Positions 46,435 to 56,455 are shown, numbered from the stretch's first letter. The stretch: 64,000 nt of DNA from an uncultured Litoreibacter sp. (GCF_947501785.1 NZ_CANMXB010000001.1:2189048-2253047); one strand, 5' to 3'. Made by a program: numbers and translations. The notes: generated by a model not told the origin, from the sequence alone.

Positions 46435-47754
46435 TTAGCGTAGCACCGGAATGTCGGAAATGTGTGGCTGATCGGTCATAGCCTTTGGCTTTGGCCCGCC
46501 TGTCGCCCAGTCAAGCAGCTCCACCGTATGAACGATGGGCGTCTGCGTCGCGGACCCGATCTGCATCATGCACCCAATGTTGCCCGCGGCGATCACGTCT
46601 GGATTTTTGGCCTCAAGCGTTTTGACCTTGCGGTCCTTCAGCTGCCCGGAAATTTCGGGCTGCATCAGATTGTACGTCCCCGCGCTGCCGCAACACAAAT
46701 GGGGATCGGCCGGCTCGACAACGGTGAACCCAGCGGCCTTGAGCAGGTCCTTCGGGTAAGTCTTGATTTGCTGCCCATGTTGTAGGGAGCACGCGGCATG
46801 ATAGGCAACGGTCAGGGGCTCTGCCGCCTTTGCCTCGATGTCTAATCCCATCAGGACTTCGGACACATCTTTGGCAATCGCGCTGACCGCCTTTGCCTTC
46901 TCTGCCAAATGCGAGTTACGGAACATGTGCGCGTAATCCTTCACGGTGGTGCCGCAGCCGGAGGTATTGATCACAATGGCGTCCAAGCCGCCACTTTCCA
47001 TCTCGGCATGCCAGGCTTCGATGTTTTTGGCCGCGGTCGCATGGCTTTCGTCCGACTTGCCCATGTGATGGGTGAGCGCCCCGCAACATCCTTGGCCTTC
47101 GGGTATTACAACCTCCGCGCCAAGACGCCTTAGCAGCCTGATCGTGGCGTCATTGATGTCCGTGTTGAGCGCCTTTTGCGCGCAGCCTGTCATCAACACC
47201 ACGCGCAGCTTCTTTGCGCCCTCAGCTTGGAAGGTTTGCGGGTCGTCATTGCGCGACACCGGCGGGATGGTCTTGGGCGCCATCTCCAGCATCGCCTTCA
47301 GCCGCGCGTCGGGCATCAGGAAGGCGAAGGGCCTGCCGATCTTGGCCCCGAGTAGCGCCAACCGGAACCGGCCGGGATAGGGCAGGATCTTCGCCAGGAT
47401 CCAGCGCAACGCGCGGTCCGATAGGGGCCGCTTGTAATTGTTCTCGATGTATTCCCGCGCATGGTCCACCAGATGCATGTAATGCACACCTGACGGGCAG
47501 GTGGTCATGCAGGCCAGACAGCTCAGGCAGCGGTCAATGTGTTTGACGGTCTTCTCGTCCGGCACCCGCTCATTTTCCAGCATGTCCTTGATCAGGTAAA
47601 TCCGACCGCGCGGGCTGTCCAATTCGTCTCCCAACACCTGATATGTCGGGCAGGTCGCGGTGCAAAAGCCGCAATGCACGCAAGACCGCAATATCTGGTT
47701 CGACCGCTCAATTGCGGGGTCTTTCAACTGCTCGGGGGTAAATGTGGTCTGCAT
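46435..47754 (-). CDS. glcF: Glycolate oxidase iron-sulfur subunit
   Basis: The 439-aa subunit carries two 4Fe-4S ferredoxin clusters (CVHCGFCTATCPTY and CLSCLACMTTCPSGV) and two CCG-type heterodisulfide reductase-like modules (GQGCCGALTHH and PHLCCGSAGTYNL). It passes electrons from the GlcD flavoprotein to the quinone pool. It is the last gene of glcD-glcE-glcF (4 nt after glcE). Confidence 0.96.
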   Translation of the reverse strand: MQTTFTPEQLKDPAIERSNQILRSCVHCGFCTATCPTYQVLGDELDSPRGRIYLIKDMLENERVPDEKTVKHIDRCLSCLACMTTCPSGVHYMHLVDHAREYIENNYKRPLSDRALRWILAKILPYPGRFRLALLGAKIGRPFAFLMPDARLKAMLEMAPKTIPPVSRNDDPQTFQAEGAKKLRVVLMTGCAQKALNTDINDATIRLLRRLGAEVVIPEGQGCCGALTHHMGKSDESHATAAKNIEAWHAEMESGGLDAIVINTSGCGTTVKDYAHMFRNSHLAEKAKAVSAIAKDVSEVLMGLDIEAKAAEPLTVAYHAACSLQHGQQIKTYPKDLLKAAGFTVVEPADPHLCCGSAGTYNLMQPEISGQLKDRKVKTLEAKNPDVIAAGNIGCMMQIGSATQTPIVHTVELLDWATGGPKPKAMTDQPHISDIPVLR

Positions 47755-47758
47755 GAAG

Positions 47759-48904
47759 TTATCCCATCAAGCCGGGGTTGAGGATGCCGCGCGGGTCGAA
47801 TTTGGATCGCAGCCCCGCGTTGATCGCCTGGATCGGAGCCACTTCGGGGTGGAACGCCCCCAGCTTGGATTTGGTGGCGTCAGAGGCGCGGATCAGGGTT
47901 GCATGCCCTCCAATGTTGGCAAGCTTGGGGCGCAAGTCCGTGCCATCTGGCACACAAACCCAAATCAGCCCTCCTGCCCAATCAACTACGATGTCTTCAT
48001 GACCGAGACCGAGCGCTTCACCGACGCGCGCCAAACCCGACGGCTTCACGGAAATGCGCCAAACGTCACCTTCTTTGTTTGAAAACGGCTCCACGTCGCG
48101 CAGTTTGGCCCAAATGCCTAGGCTTTGATCTTTATCAGTAACGGTTTCGTCGGGAGCGCCGACGGTCTCGGAAAGCAGATCTGACAGCGCCTTGGTTCGG
48201 TACGCAACCGAATCCGCGAATCCTTCCAAACGGAGCACAACAGCGCCATCTGGTCCTAGCGTTCCGGCAGGCAATCGCCCCGCCCCCGACACTTCAAACG
48301 GCGACCCCATGGCAGCCGACATGAGAGCGGTTGTCCCGGTCCATCCCATTCCATAATAAATCAACGTCGCTTGCGTCGCGATCCCCGGCAGCAACTTAAA
48401 CGACACTTCGCTGAGCACACCCAAGGTGCCGTAGGACCCCGCCAAGAGCTTGACCAGATCGTAGCCCGTGACGTTCTTCATCACCCGCCCGCCGTTCTTG
48501 ACGGCGGTCCCCAGCCCGTCAACGAAGCGCAGCCCGATGAGGGAGTCACGGCAGGCCCCGGCCTGAATGCGGCGTGGGCCGGACACGTTCGCTGCCACAA
48601 TCCCGCCGATCGTCGGCTCCCCTTTCGTGCCCAACAGGGCACGGTGGTCCATCGGCTCGAACGGCAGTCGCTGGTTTTCCTTGGTCAAGGCCGCCTCTAT
48701 CTCCACCAGAGGCGTGCCCGCCTGGGCCACGATGGTCAACGCGCCCGGTTCATAAAGCGAAATGCCTGACAGCTTGGTGGTCGACAAAACCTCTCCCGTC
48801 ACCGGGTTGCCGAGGTGGCGGGTGCCGCCGCCCCGGATACTCAATGGGCCAGTGGCGTCGCGCACCGCCTCTGCCAGCTGCGCCTCGGTGATTGGCTGCA
48901 TCAT
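47759..48904 (-). CDS. glcE: Glycolate oxidase FAD-binding subunit
   Basis: The 381-aa protein is the FAD_binding_4 family subunit of glycolate oxidase; the PP loop region SIRGGGTRHLG, then TKENQRLPFEPMDH and GGIVAANVSGPRR, bind FAD. It is shorter than GlcD and has no catalytic Cys/His set of its own. It starts with a double ATG at 48904 and is preceded by glcD with a 21-nt gap. Confidence 0.94.
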   Translation of the reverse strand: MMQPITEAQLAEAVRDATGPLSIRGGGTRHLGNPVTGEVLSTTKLSGISLYEPGALTIVAQAGTPLVEIEAALTKENQRLPFEPMDHRALLGTKGEPTIGGIVAANVSGPRRIQAGACRDSLIGLRFVDGLGTAVKNGGRVMKNVTGYDLVKLLAGSYGTLGVLSEVSFKLLPGIATQATLIYYGMGWTGTTALMSAAMGSPFEVSGAGRLPAGTLGPDGAVVLRLEGFADSVAYRTKALSDLLSETVGAPDETVTDKDQSLGIWAKLRDVEPFSNKEGDVWRISVKPSGLARVGEALGLGHEDIVVDWAGGLIWVCVPDGTDLRPKLANIGGHATLIRASDATKSKLGAFHPEVAPIQAINAGLRSKFDPRGILNPGLMG

Positions 48905-48925
48905 ATCGCTATTCCTTGAAACAAA

Positions 48926-50359
48926 TCAGGCCGCGCGCCGCGCCGCGCTGGAGGACAGTGGGAACACCTTGGCCGGGTTCAGCAGCCAGTTGGGGTCAAA
49001 CACGTCCTTCACCTTCATCTGAATTTCCAAATCCTCCGGGGTGAACTGCGCCGTCATCAGGTCGCGCTTCTCAATACCTACGCCGTGCTCGCCGGTCAGG
49101 CAGCCGCCTGCCTCAACGCATAGCCGCAGGATGTCGGCCCCCATCGCCTCGCACAGCTCAAGGTCGCCTTCCTTGTTGGCATCAAACAAGATCAGCGGGT
49201 GCATATTGCCGTCGCCTGCGTGGAACACATTACCCACATCCAACCCGTATTGCTTGGACAATTCGCCAATGCGCTTCAGCACCATTGGCAACGACGACAC
49301 CGGAATCGTTCCATCTAGACACATATAGTCGTTGATCTGGCCCATAGCCCCAAAAGCCGATTTGCGGCCCAACCAGATGCGGGCGCTTTCGTCAGCGCTG
49401 GTGCTTTCGCGCAGCTCAACGGGGTTATGTTTGCGTGCGATCTGCAGGATAAGGCCAAGCTGTTCGTCGATCTCCTTGTCGGAACCTTCGACCTCTACGA
49501 TCAGCAGCGCCTCGCAATCGGGATAACCCGCGCCTGCGAAAGCTTCCGTCGCGCGAATGACGGGGCGGTCCATGAACTCAATCGCCACGGGGAGCACACC
49601 CGCTTTGATGATGTCAGAGACGCAGGCGCCCGCCACTTCGTTGCTGTCAAAGCCCATCAACACCGGCCGTGCGCCTTCGGGCTTGCGCAAGATGCGCAAT
49701 GTCGCCTCCGTCACCACGCCCATCTGACCTTCTGAGCCGCAAATAATGCCCAGCAGATCATAGCCAGCCGCATCCAAATGCGCGCCGCCGATATCAACGA
49801 CGGTACCGTCCATCTGCACCATTTTTACACCCAACAGATTGTTGGTCGTCACCCCGTATTTCAGGCAATGCGCCCCGCCGCTGTTCATTGCGATGTTGCC
49901 CGCAATGGCGCAGGCCAATTGCGATGACGGGTCGGGGGCGTAGAAAAAATCCTGCTCCTCTACCGCGCCGGTGACGCTGAGATTTGTCCGGCCTGACTGA
50001 ACCCGGATGTAGCGATCCTCGTAATTCGTCTCCAGCACGTCGTTCATCCGCGCCACGCCCAGGATCACGCAATCCGCCGTCGGCAACGCCCCGCCCGCCA
50101 ATGACGTTCCAGACCCGCGCGGGACAACCGGCACATTCATGTCATGGCAGATCTCCAACACAGCCGCCACCTCCTCCGTCGAGGCGGGCAGAACGGCGCA
50201 AAGTGGCGGGCATTTGTAAGCGGTCAGCGCGTCGCATTCATAGGCTTTGATCTCGCGCTCTTCATGGATCACCGCGTCATCCGGCAAAACGCCGCTCAAG
50301 CGCTCAACCAGCCGCGCTTTTTTGGCCAATACAGAGGCATCGGGGGCAGGCATTTCCAT
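48926..50359 (-). CDS. glcD: Glycolate oxidase subunit GlcD
   Basis: The 477-aa FAD-linked oxidase oxidises glycolate to glyoxylate. The FAD domain includes VVPRGSGTSLAGGALPT and FYAPDPSSQLACAIAGNIA, and the C-terminal FAD-oxidase domain ends GEHGVGIEKRDLM. The ATG at 50359 follows GGGAGAG; the frame is open 23 codons further. A palindromic operator lies about 25-46 nt upstream, so the operon is likely regulated by a FadR/GntR-type protein. Marine roseobacters use it on algal glycolate. Confidence 0.95.
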   Translation of the reverse strand: MEMPAPDASVLAKKARLVERLSGVLPDDAVIHEEREIKAYECDALTAYKCPPLCAVLPASTEEVAAVLEICHDMNVPVVPRGSGTSLAGGALPTADCVILGVARMNDVLETNYEDRYIRVQSGRTNLSVTGAVEEQDFFYAPDPSSQLACAIAGNIAMNSGGAHCLKYGVTTNNLLGVKMVQMDGTVVDIGGAHLDAAGYDLLGIICGSEGQMGVVTEATLRILRKPEGARPVLMGFDSNEVAGACVSDIIKAGVLPVAIEFMDRPVIRATEAFAGAGYPDCEALLIVEVEGSDKEIDEQLGLILQIARKHNPVELRESTSADESARIWLGRKSAFGAMGQINDYMCLDGTIPVSSLPMVLKRIGELSKQYGLDVGNVFHAGDGNMHPLILFDANKEGDLELCEAMGADILRLCVEAGGCLTGEHGVGIEKRDLMTAQFTPEDLEIQMKVKDVFDPNWLLNPAKVFPLSSSAARRAA

Positions 50360-50382
50360 TGCGACTCTCCCAAAATTCGATA

Positions 50383-50405
50383 ATTGGTAAAAACATATTA
50401 CCAAT
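50383..50405 (-). promoter_or_regulatory. Palindromic operator upstream of glcD
   Basis: ATTGGTAA (50383-50390) and TTACCAAT (50398-50405) are 8-bp inverted arms with a 7-nt spacer, immediately before glcD and between it and the divergent DUF599 gene. ATTGGT recurs further out (RC of ACCAAT at 50411). TGGT/ACCA half-sites are typical of FadR/PdhR-type GntR regulators, though the spacer is wider than PdhR's. Confidence 0.6.
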
Positions 50406-50450
50406 TTTGACCAATGACAAGCATCCAACCTGCACTATAGCTTGCGTCCT

Positions 50451-51161
50451 ATGGATTTGATGAACCGCCTCACCCAGTTGACCCCTCTTGATGGCGCAGC
50501 GCTTTTGCTCTTGTGGGGCAGTTGGCTGGTCATCGACTGGCGGATTGAACATCCCAGCGCCAAACACCCATCCGTGACCATCATCATGACCGACTACCGG
50601 CGCGAATGGATGCGCCAGATGATCACCCGCGATCCGCGCATCTTTGATGCTTCCATTTTGTCTAACCTCCGACAAGGTACAGCTTTTTTCGGCTCGGGCT
50701 GCATGATCGCCATTGGCGGTGTTCTGGCTGTCATCGGCAACACAGAGGCGCTGCAAGGGGTGGCGATGGACCTGACCATCGAGGGGGGCCCTACCCTGAT
50801 CTGGCAGCTCAAATTGCTGGTGGTGGTCGCGTTTCTGACCCATGGGTTCCTGAAATTCGTGTGGGCCAATCGCCTGTTTGGCTACTGCGCGGTTGTCATG
50901 GCCGCGGTCCCCAACGATATCACGCATTCGTCAGCGCAAAGCCGTGCTTTGCAGGCCGCAGAGATCAATATTCGTGCCGCGTGGAACTTTAATCGCGGTT
51001 TGCGGTCTATATATTATGCTTTGGGCACGCTGGCCTGGCTGCTGGGTCCCTATGCCCTGTTGGTCTCCACGTCGCTGGTGGCCTTCCTGATCTGGCAACG
51101 CGAATTCGCGTCCCGCCCGAGAGAGATTTTGCTGGTGGATATCCCCACCAAGGAGAGCTGA
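50451..51161 (+). CDS. DUF599 membrane protein
   Basis: The 236-aa protein has four hydrophobic segments (about 13-29, 75-95, 115-140, 190-215) and the DUF599 motifs RREWMRQMITRDPRIFDA, then RQGTAFFGSG and AAEINIRAAWNFNRGLRS. The family is of unknown function. The ATG at 50451 is the second of two candidates (TTG/ATG region at 50442). It is divergent from glcD with a palindromic site between them, and is followed 1 nt later by the small exported protein gene. Confidence 0.85.
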   Translation: MDLMNRLTQLTPLDGAALLLLWGSWLVIDWRIEHPSAKHPSVTIIMTDYRREWMRQMITRDPRIFDASILSNLRQGTAFFGSGCMIAIGGVLAVIGNTEALQGVAMDLTIEGGPTLIWQLKLLVVVAFLTHGFLKFVWANRLFGYCAVVMAAVPNDITHSSAQSRALQAAEINIRAAWNFNRGLRSIYYALGTLAWLLGPYALLVSTSLVAFLIWQREFASRPREILLVDIPTKES

Positions 51162-51162
51162 T

Positions 51163-51519
51163 ATGAAACGGATTTTTGCGACGACCGCGCTGATCCTGAC
51201 AACCCTGCCCGCCTTCGCCGATCAGGCGAAGGTTGAAGGCGCGACCGCGCGCCAGTCGGGCGGAACCTGGACATTCGAGGTCACCATCCGCCACGCCGAT
51301 ACAGGCTGGGATCACTATGCCGATGGCTGGGCGGTGCTCGCCCCTGACGGCACGCAGCTCGGCTATCGTACCCTGCATCACCCACATGAGAACGAGCAGC
51401 CGTTCACCCGATCCCTGTCCGATGTGCGTATCCCCGCGGGCGTGAGCGAAGTACAGATCCGCGCACATGATTCCGTTCATGGCTGGTCAGACGCCACCTA
51501 CACAGTGCGGCTGAAGTAA
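51163..51519 (+). CDS. Conserved small exported protein
   Basis: The 118-aa protein has a signal peptide (MKRIFATTALILTTLPAFA) and a compact beta-rich mature domain: GGTWTFEVTIRHADTGWDHY, YRTLHHPHENEQPFTRSL, then AHDSVHGWSDATYTVRL. The pattern is conserved-looking but I know of no named family. It directly follows the DUF599 gene and is likely co-transcribed. A periplasmic location is expected. Confidence 0.72.
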   Translation: MKRIFATTALILTTLPAFADQAKVEGATARQSGGTWTFEVTIRHADTGWDHYADGWAVLAPDGTQLGYRTLHHPHENEQPFTRSLSDVRIPAGVSEVQIRAHDSVHGWSDATYTVRLK

Positions 51520-51535
51520 TACGCGCCGGAGCTTC

Positions 51536-51634
51536 TTTCTGCTGAAAATATGCTCGGGATTTGCCCGCGCGGCGAAGGGGTGAAACCCCTTCAAGAGCGC
51601 AAAACCTCTTGCGCGCCGCAGGCGCCCAATATGG
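51536..51634 (-). repeat. Intergenic hairpin repeat, copy 3
   Basis: On the minus strand, just after the stop of the membrane protein gene: ATTGGGCGCCTGCGGCGCGC, then GAAGGGGTTTCACCCCTTC (7-bp hairpin) and CCCGAGCATATTTTCAG. Same ordered blocks as copies 1 and 2. Confidence 0.7.
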
Positions 51635-51639
51635 TCGCG

Positions 51640-53706
51640 CTACCGCCGCCCTTCGCGCAGCCACGCACCAACGCTCAAAAGCGCGGCCAGCAACAAGAAC
51701 AGCCAGCTGGATACCAGCGGCGTAACGGTAATGTTCGTCGTTACATAGGCGTTGCGCGGCGTCAGGCCGATCCAGCCACGTCCGGCAGCATTTCGTCCCT
51801 CGCTGACCATTCGCACATTCGGGATGCCATCTTCGATATTCAGGATGCCGCCCCGCAAAGGCGCGACAATTGGCTCAAGCTTGTCACCTGACGCCACGGT
51901 CTCCACAAACTCGCGCGGGGCCGCCGGGCCCAGGGCGAAGACGGTCTCGATCTCTCCCTCTTTCACCCGGTAAAGCCCCTGCGAGGTGCCCTCAAAGCTG
52001 GCCACGAAGCGGCCGGGCCGCACCTCATCCAACGTGATCGCCCGTTCAGAGCCGTCGGGGTCCGTCACCGTCACCTCACCGACCCCCGCAGCCAATGTGC
52101 GGCGGGTCAACGTAACGGTTTGGCCTTCCACGCTGGCGGTCAGCGCTTCTTCTTCCAGATCAGGTTCCCGCATCATCCAATGCCCCAACCGGCGCAGCAG
52201 TTCCAATTGCGGGCCGCCGCCCTCGTAGCCGCGATGCCACAGCCACGCGTGATCGGATGCAAGCAAGGCCACACGGCCTTCGCCAACCCGATCCAACGTC
52301 AGGAGCGGCGTCTCGTTGATACCTGTCATAACGGTGTGACCAGAGGTCTCTGTCACCTCGACATGTCGCATCCAGCGGCCCCAGCCTGGCGTGCCGTCCT
52401 CGGCCTCTGCGTTGGGTGCAAATTTCTCCAGCGACTCGGTCACGGGGTGGCGCGCGCCAATCTCTGAAATGGCCGGCTTGTACCCCTCCTCAAACACCCG
52501 CGCCGTCGGCGCGGCGGGCAGAATGTCCCCCAGCGAGGAACGGTAGATGGAATCCGCCGACGCAAAATCCGGGCCCGCCGCGATCAACACCGCTCCGCCG
52601 GTCTCGACATATTGCCGGATGGAATCAAAGTAGAGGGCGGGAAGGATGCCCCGCCGTTTGTAGCGGTCGAAGATGATCAGATCGAACTCGTTGACCTTCT
52701 CGAGGAACAACTCGCGGGTGGGGAAGGCAATCAGCGACAATTCGGATACGGGCACACCGTCCTGCTTCTCAGGGGGGCGCAGGATGGTGAAATGCACCAG
52801 ATCAACGGCCGAATCCGATTTCAGAAGGTTGCGCCAGGTGCGCTCACCCGCATGCGGCTCGCCCGACACCAGCAGCACGCGCAGCCGGTCGCGCACGCCG
52901 TTGATTTGCACCACGGCGGCATTGTTGCGGTCGGTGAGCTCGGTATCCATTGTGGCCAGCTGAAATTGCAGCACGTTGCGCCCGCCATGGGTTAGCGTGA
53001 TAGGCAGGTTCAGGTCCTCACCCACCGGTACGTTGTAGGTCTCGGGCGCCTCCCCATCGATGGCAATTGCAAGATCCACCGTCTCGCCTGCATCGGCGGG
53101 CACGGCGCCCTGATCTTCGATCTTCAACGTCAGCACGATCTCTTCGTCCAGAATGGCAAAGGCCGGCGCGTTCTTGATGATCAATCGGCGGTCCCAATCG
53201 GTGCTGCGCCCGGTCAGCAACGTGTGCAGCGGCGCTTGCAGCTCAGGGGCGCGTTGCGGGTCGTGCAACTGCCCGTCCGTCACCAGAATCGTGCCTGCAA
53301 TCCTTGACTGCGGTTCCTCGGCCTGAGCCTCGGACAAAACGGTCATCAATTCGGTGCCCGCATCGCCAATGCCATCAGGCACATCAACGGCCCGCACTTC
53401 CATGCCACGGCCTTCAATATCGCGCGTCAGCGCGTCCACGGCGGCGGCAGTCTGGCTACCCCGGTCAGACAGCTCTTGGCTGGCGGAACGGTCGACGACC
53501 ATCATGACGATGTCCGACAACGGTTCCCGGTCCTCATCTTGCAAGGCGGGGTTGGCCAATGCGACCAACACGGTAACACCCGCCAAAGCCCGCAACCACC
53601 AGCCGGGAAGCCCGCGCCAGATGGCAAACCCAACCAACAGCACCAGAAACACCGCCAGCACGGCGACGGGCATCAGGGGTATCAGGGGATCAAGGATGAT
53701 ATTCAT
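51640..53706 (-). CDS. Large membrane protein, MoxR operon
   Basis: The 688-aa protein starts at the ATG at 53706 with two N-terminal membrane helices (about 8-28 and 33-50), a large non-membrane part of 600 residues, and a C-terminal helix (SSWLFLLLAALLSVGAW). The first soluble stretch (SDIVMMVVDRSASQELSDRG) resembles a von Willebrand A fold with a DxSxS metal site, and VRQYVETGGAVLIAAGPDFA resembles class I glutamine amidotransferase-like domains. It is the last gene of the moxR operon, 1 nt after the DUF4159 gene. It is probably a partner in a MoxR-dependent envelope complex. Confidence 0.78.
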   Translation of the reverse strand: MNIILDPLIPLMPVAVLAVFLVLLVGFAIWRGLPGWWLRALAGVTVLVALANPALQDEDREPLSDIVMMVVDRSASQELSDRGSQTAAAVDALTRDIEGRGMEVRAVDVPDGIGDAGTELMTVLSEAQAEEPQSRIAGTILVTDGQLHDPQRAPELQAPLHTLLTGRSTDWDRRLIIKNAPAFAILDEEIVLTLKIEDQGAVPADAGETVDLAIAIDGEAPETYNVPVGEDLNLPITLTHGGRNVLQFQLATMDTELTDRNNAAVVQINGVRDRLRVLLVSGEPHAGERTWRNLLKSDSAVDLVHFTILRPPEKQDGVPVSELSLIAFPTRELFLEKVNEFDLIIFDRYKRRGILPALYFDSIRQYVETGGAVLIAAGPDFASADSIYRSSLGDILPAAPTARVFEEGYKPAISEIGARHPVTESLEKFAPNAEAEDGTPGWGRWMRHVEVTETSGHTVMTGINETPLLTLDRVGEGRVALLASDHAWLWHRGYEGGGPQLELLRRLGHWMMREPDLEEEALTASVEGQTVTLTRRTLAAGVGEVTVTDPDGSERAITLDEVRPGRFVASFEGTSQGLYRVKEGEIETVFALGPAAPREFVETVASGDKLEPIVAPLRGGILNIEDGIPNVRMVSEGRNAAGRGWIGLTPRNAYVTTNITVTPLVSSWLFLLLAALLSVGAWLREGRR

Positions 53707-53707
53707 C

Positions 53708-56455
53708 TCAATTCCCCAACCGGTCCAGCAGTGCAGGCACATGGACCTGATCCGATTTGTAATTGCCCGTCAGCACATGCATCACCAGATTGACGCCAAA
53801 GCGCACGGCCATCTCGCGCTGCCGCTCCCCGCCAAAGCCACGCCCGACAGGATAAAGTGGCCGCCCATTTTCGTCGCGGGCCCACGCGCTCGCCCAATCA
53901 TTGCCGCCAATAAGAACCGGGGTCACACCGTCATTGAGGTTGCGGAACGGCAGCCCGTCCACCTGTTCGGCATCCGCAGGCGCGCTTTCGACCCAGACAC
54001 TGTTATTGGCATGCCGCCCCGGGAAATCCTGCAATAGATAGAAGGTGCGTGTCAGCACATGGTCAGCCGGCACCGGTTCCAAAGCCGGAATATCCAGCGG
54101 GCGCGCCAGCGACTGCAGCTTGCGCCCCATCGGGGTCGAGCTGCCAAACCCGCCAATATTGCCGTCACGGGTGTCAAATACGATCATGCCGCCAGTCCGA
54201 AGATAGCGGTTCAACTTGGCATAGGCCGCCGAGGACGGCGTCGGCTGATCCTCGGTAATCGGCCAATATAGAATTGGGAAAAAGGACAGCTCGTCCGTTT
54301 CCAAGTCAACTTGAATGGGCGAGGACGGCTCCACCGAGGTGCGGCGGAACAAGCTGAAAGACAGCCCTTCCAACCCTTGCCGCGACACGCGGTCCAGCGT
54401 GTCATCGCCGGTTTTGACATAGGCCAGAACCACCTCTGACGTCGCCTCGAGCGCGCGGGTTTCTTCGACTTGCGCATCCGCGTGGTGCGGCAAGCCCAGT
54501 GCCAAGACGGCCACCATCGCAGTTAACGGTTTCTTAAAGCTCAACCGCCCCCCCAGCCAGAGGGAGGCAAGGATATCCAGCAGCAGCAACGCCATTGCGG
54601 CTGTCAGGAGCAGCCCTGCCAGCGGCGTTTCCTCGGCAGTCACGATGCCTTCCACCGTGACGGATGCGGGCCATATCGCGGGAGCGATGGATTGCCCTGA
54701 CGAAATCACGTTCAATGCCACCCGCCGGTCGTCGTTGCTGTAGAGGCCCGGACGCAAATCAGGGCCGAGCACCTGGTCGGCCATTGCCTCGCCCGAAACG
54801 CCCGGCAAAGCGTCGGCGTTGCGCACCCGTCCGAACCCGTCGAGCACATCTTCCGGCTCCCATGTGGTCCCCGCCAGGTCGCCAATCGCCAGTTCCGCCG
54901 GTCGGGTCGAAATAGCCAGCCGCTCCAGCATCTGCACAAACAGGCCCGACAGCGGCAAGGTCGACCATTCCGCATTGGCGGTCACGTGGAACAGCACAAT
55001 CTGTCCGTCCCCCAATTGCTTGCGGGTGACCAGCGGCGTGCCATCGGCGAGGGATGCAATCGTGCGCTCCGCCAGATCGGGGTCCGGCTGAGCGACAACC
55101 TGGCTGGTCACGGTCACATCATCGGGCAACGCCAACCCGAAGAACGGGCTATCGCGGGTAAAGGCGCGCAACGCTTTGGGCTCCCCCCACGACATCGCAC
55201 CGCCCACGGACCGCCCGCCCGCGCGTAGCCGCACCGGGATCAGGGCGTCGCTTTCCACATCGGATGCAGCGGTACGCGGACCGGCAAATCGGACCAGCAA
55301 ACCACCTTCATCAATCCAGTCGGTCAAGGCGCCGGTTTCCTCGGGGCTCAGCGTCGCAATGTCTGCCATGATCAGAACATCCGGGCTTGCCAGAAGCATA
55401 TCCTCCAACGTGCCGTCGATCAGGTCGGCGGTGGGAACCAGGGCGCGGCGCAGATAGTAGAGCGGCGACAACAGATCCTGCGCTTCTTGTCCGTCATTGC
55501 TGGCCAACAGGCCCACCTCGCGTCGCTTCAACGCATCATCCGTCAGGCTGACGGCACCGGCGGACCGCACGCCCGAAATTTCAAACCGGCGAATACGGTT
55601 GCGCAGCTCCGTCGGCAGGGCAAGCACGACCTCCGCCTCGGTCTCGCCCGCCGCAAAGGTTGCAGTTGCGCGGGCCAAGTCCTGCTCCACCCCGCCCGGG
55701 TCGGGGCCACGGGCGGTCAAGGTCAGTTCTCGCGCGTCATCGCTGTTTGCGCGGATCGCGGTGATTGCCACGTCGCTGCCTTCAAACCGCGCTGGGCGCA
55801 AAGCGTAGGCGGGGCGGGCAGACTGGATGACTTTCAGTGTGCCTTTGCCTTCAAACAAGGCGGCCACGTCTGCACGGGCCGGGTGATCCAAACCATCCGA
55901 GAACCAGACTGTGTCAAAAGTCGCGCCCTCAGTGACTTGCTCTATCTGCTCCATAAGGTTCCCCGCGGGGAACCATGCGTCGGGGGTGAGACCCGCTATT
56001 TGGGGGATCAGCGCATCGGCGGCCACAAAGTTCAGCGCGTCGGCTTGTGGGTCGGACAATTTCATCAACGCAGCGGGCCGACCGTCGCGCGATGCTTCTG
56101 CCAGCACGGTTTCCACACGGGCGGTTCTGGCGGGCCAATCGCGGGCCGAGGCCCAAGACGCATCCATCACCACCAACAGCGGGCCGTCGCCGGGCTGGCG
56201 GTTCTCCGGGTTCAGGATCGGCCCGGCAAATCCCACGATCAGCCCGGCGATAGCCAACATACGCAGCAGCAGCAACCACCAGGGGGTTGTATCCGTCTGG
56301 CTTTCGTCATCCTTCAGCCCCAGCAGCAGCGCAATGCCCGGAAACCGGCGCTTGATCGGCGCGGGCGGTACGGCCCGCAGCAGCCACCACAAGATGGGCA
56401 GGGCAACCAATGCGACAAGCAAAAGCGGTGTTGTGAAAGCGAGGTTGGATATCAT
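53708..56455 (-). CDS. BatA N-terminal and DUF4159 domain protein
   Basis: The 915-aa protein begins MISNLAFTTPLLLVALVALP, the BatA/aerotolerance N-terminal membrane segment (two helices to about residue 80), then a long part with a vWA-like region (LLVVMDASWASARDW). Around residues 690-900 lies DUF4159 (e.g. AYAKLNRYLRTGGMIVFDTR, a glutamine amidotransferase-like fold). One more helix pair is at about 630-660. It is probably part of a MoxR-associated membrane assembly. The ATG overlaps the stop of the DUF58 gene by 4 nt. Confidence 0.82.
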   Translation of the reverse strand: MISNLAFTTPLLLVALVALPILWWLLRAVPPAPIKRRFPGIALLLGLKDDESQTDTTPWWLLLLRMLAIAGLIVGFAGPILNPENRQPGDGPLLVVMDASWASARDWPARTARVETVLAEASRDGRPAALMKLSDPQADALNFVAADALIPQIAGLTPDAWFPAGNLMEQIEQVTEGATFDTVWFSDGLDHPARADVAALFEGKGTLKVIQSARPAYALRPARFEGSDVAITAIRANSDDARELTLTARGPDPGGVEQDLARATATFAAGETEAEVVLALPTELRNRIRRFEISGVRSAGAVSLTDDALKRREVGLLASNDGQEAQDLLSPLYYLRRALVPTADLIDGTLEDMLLASPDVLIMADIATLSPEETGALTDWIDEGGLLVRFAGPRTAASDVESDALIPVRLRAGGRSVGGAMSWGEPKALRAFTRDSPFFGLALPDDVTVTSQVVAQPDPDLAERTIASLADGTPLVTRKQLGDGQIVLFHVTANAEWSTLPLSGLFVQMLERLAISTRPAELAIGDLAGTTWEPEDVLDGFGRVRNADALPGVSGEAMADQVLGPDLRPGLYSNDDRRVALNVISSGQSIAPAIWPASVTVEGIVTAEETPLAGLLLTAAMALLLLDILASLWLGGRLSFKKPLTAMVAVLALGLPHHADAQVEETRALEATSEVVLAYVKTGDDTLDRVSRQGLEGLSFSLFRRTSVEPSSPIQVDLETDELSFFPILYWPITEDQPTPSSAAYAKLNRYLRTGGMIVFDTRDGNIGGFGSSTPMGRKLQSLARPLDIPALEPVPADHVLTRTFYLLQDFPGRHANNSVWVESAPADAEQVDGLPFRNLNDGVTPVLIGGNDWASAWARDENGRPLYPVGRGFGGERQREMAVRFGVNLVMHVLTGNYKSDQVHVPALLDRLGN

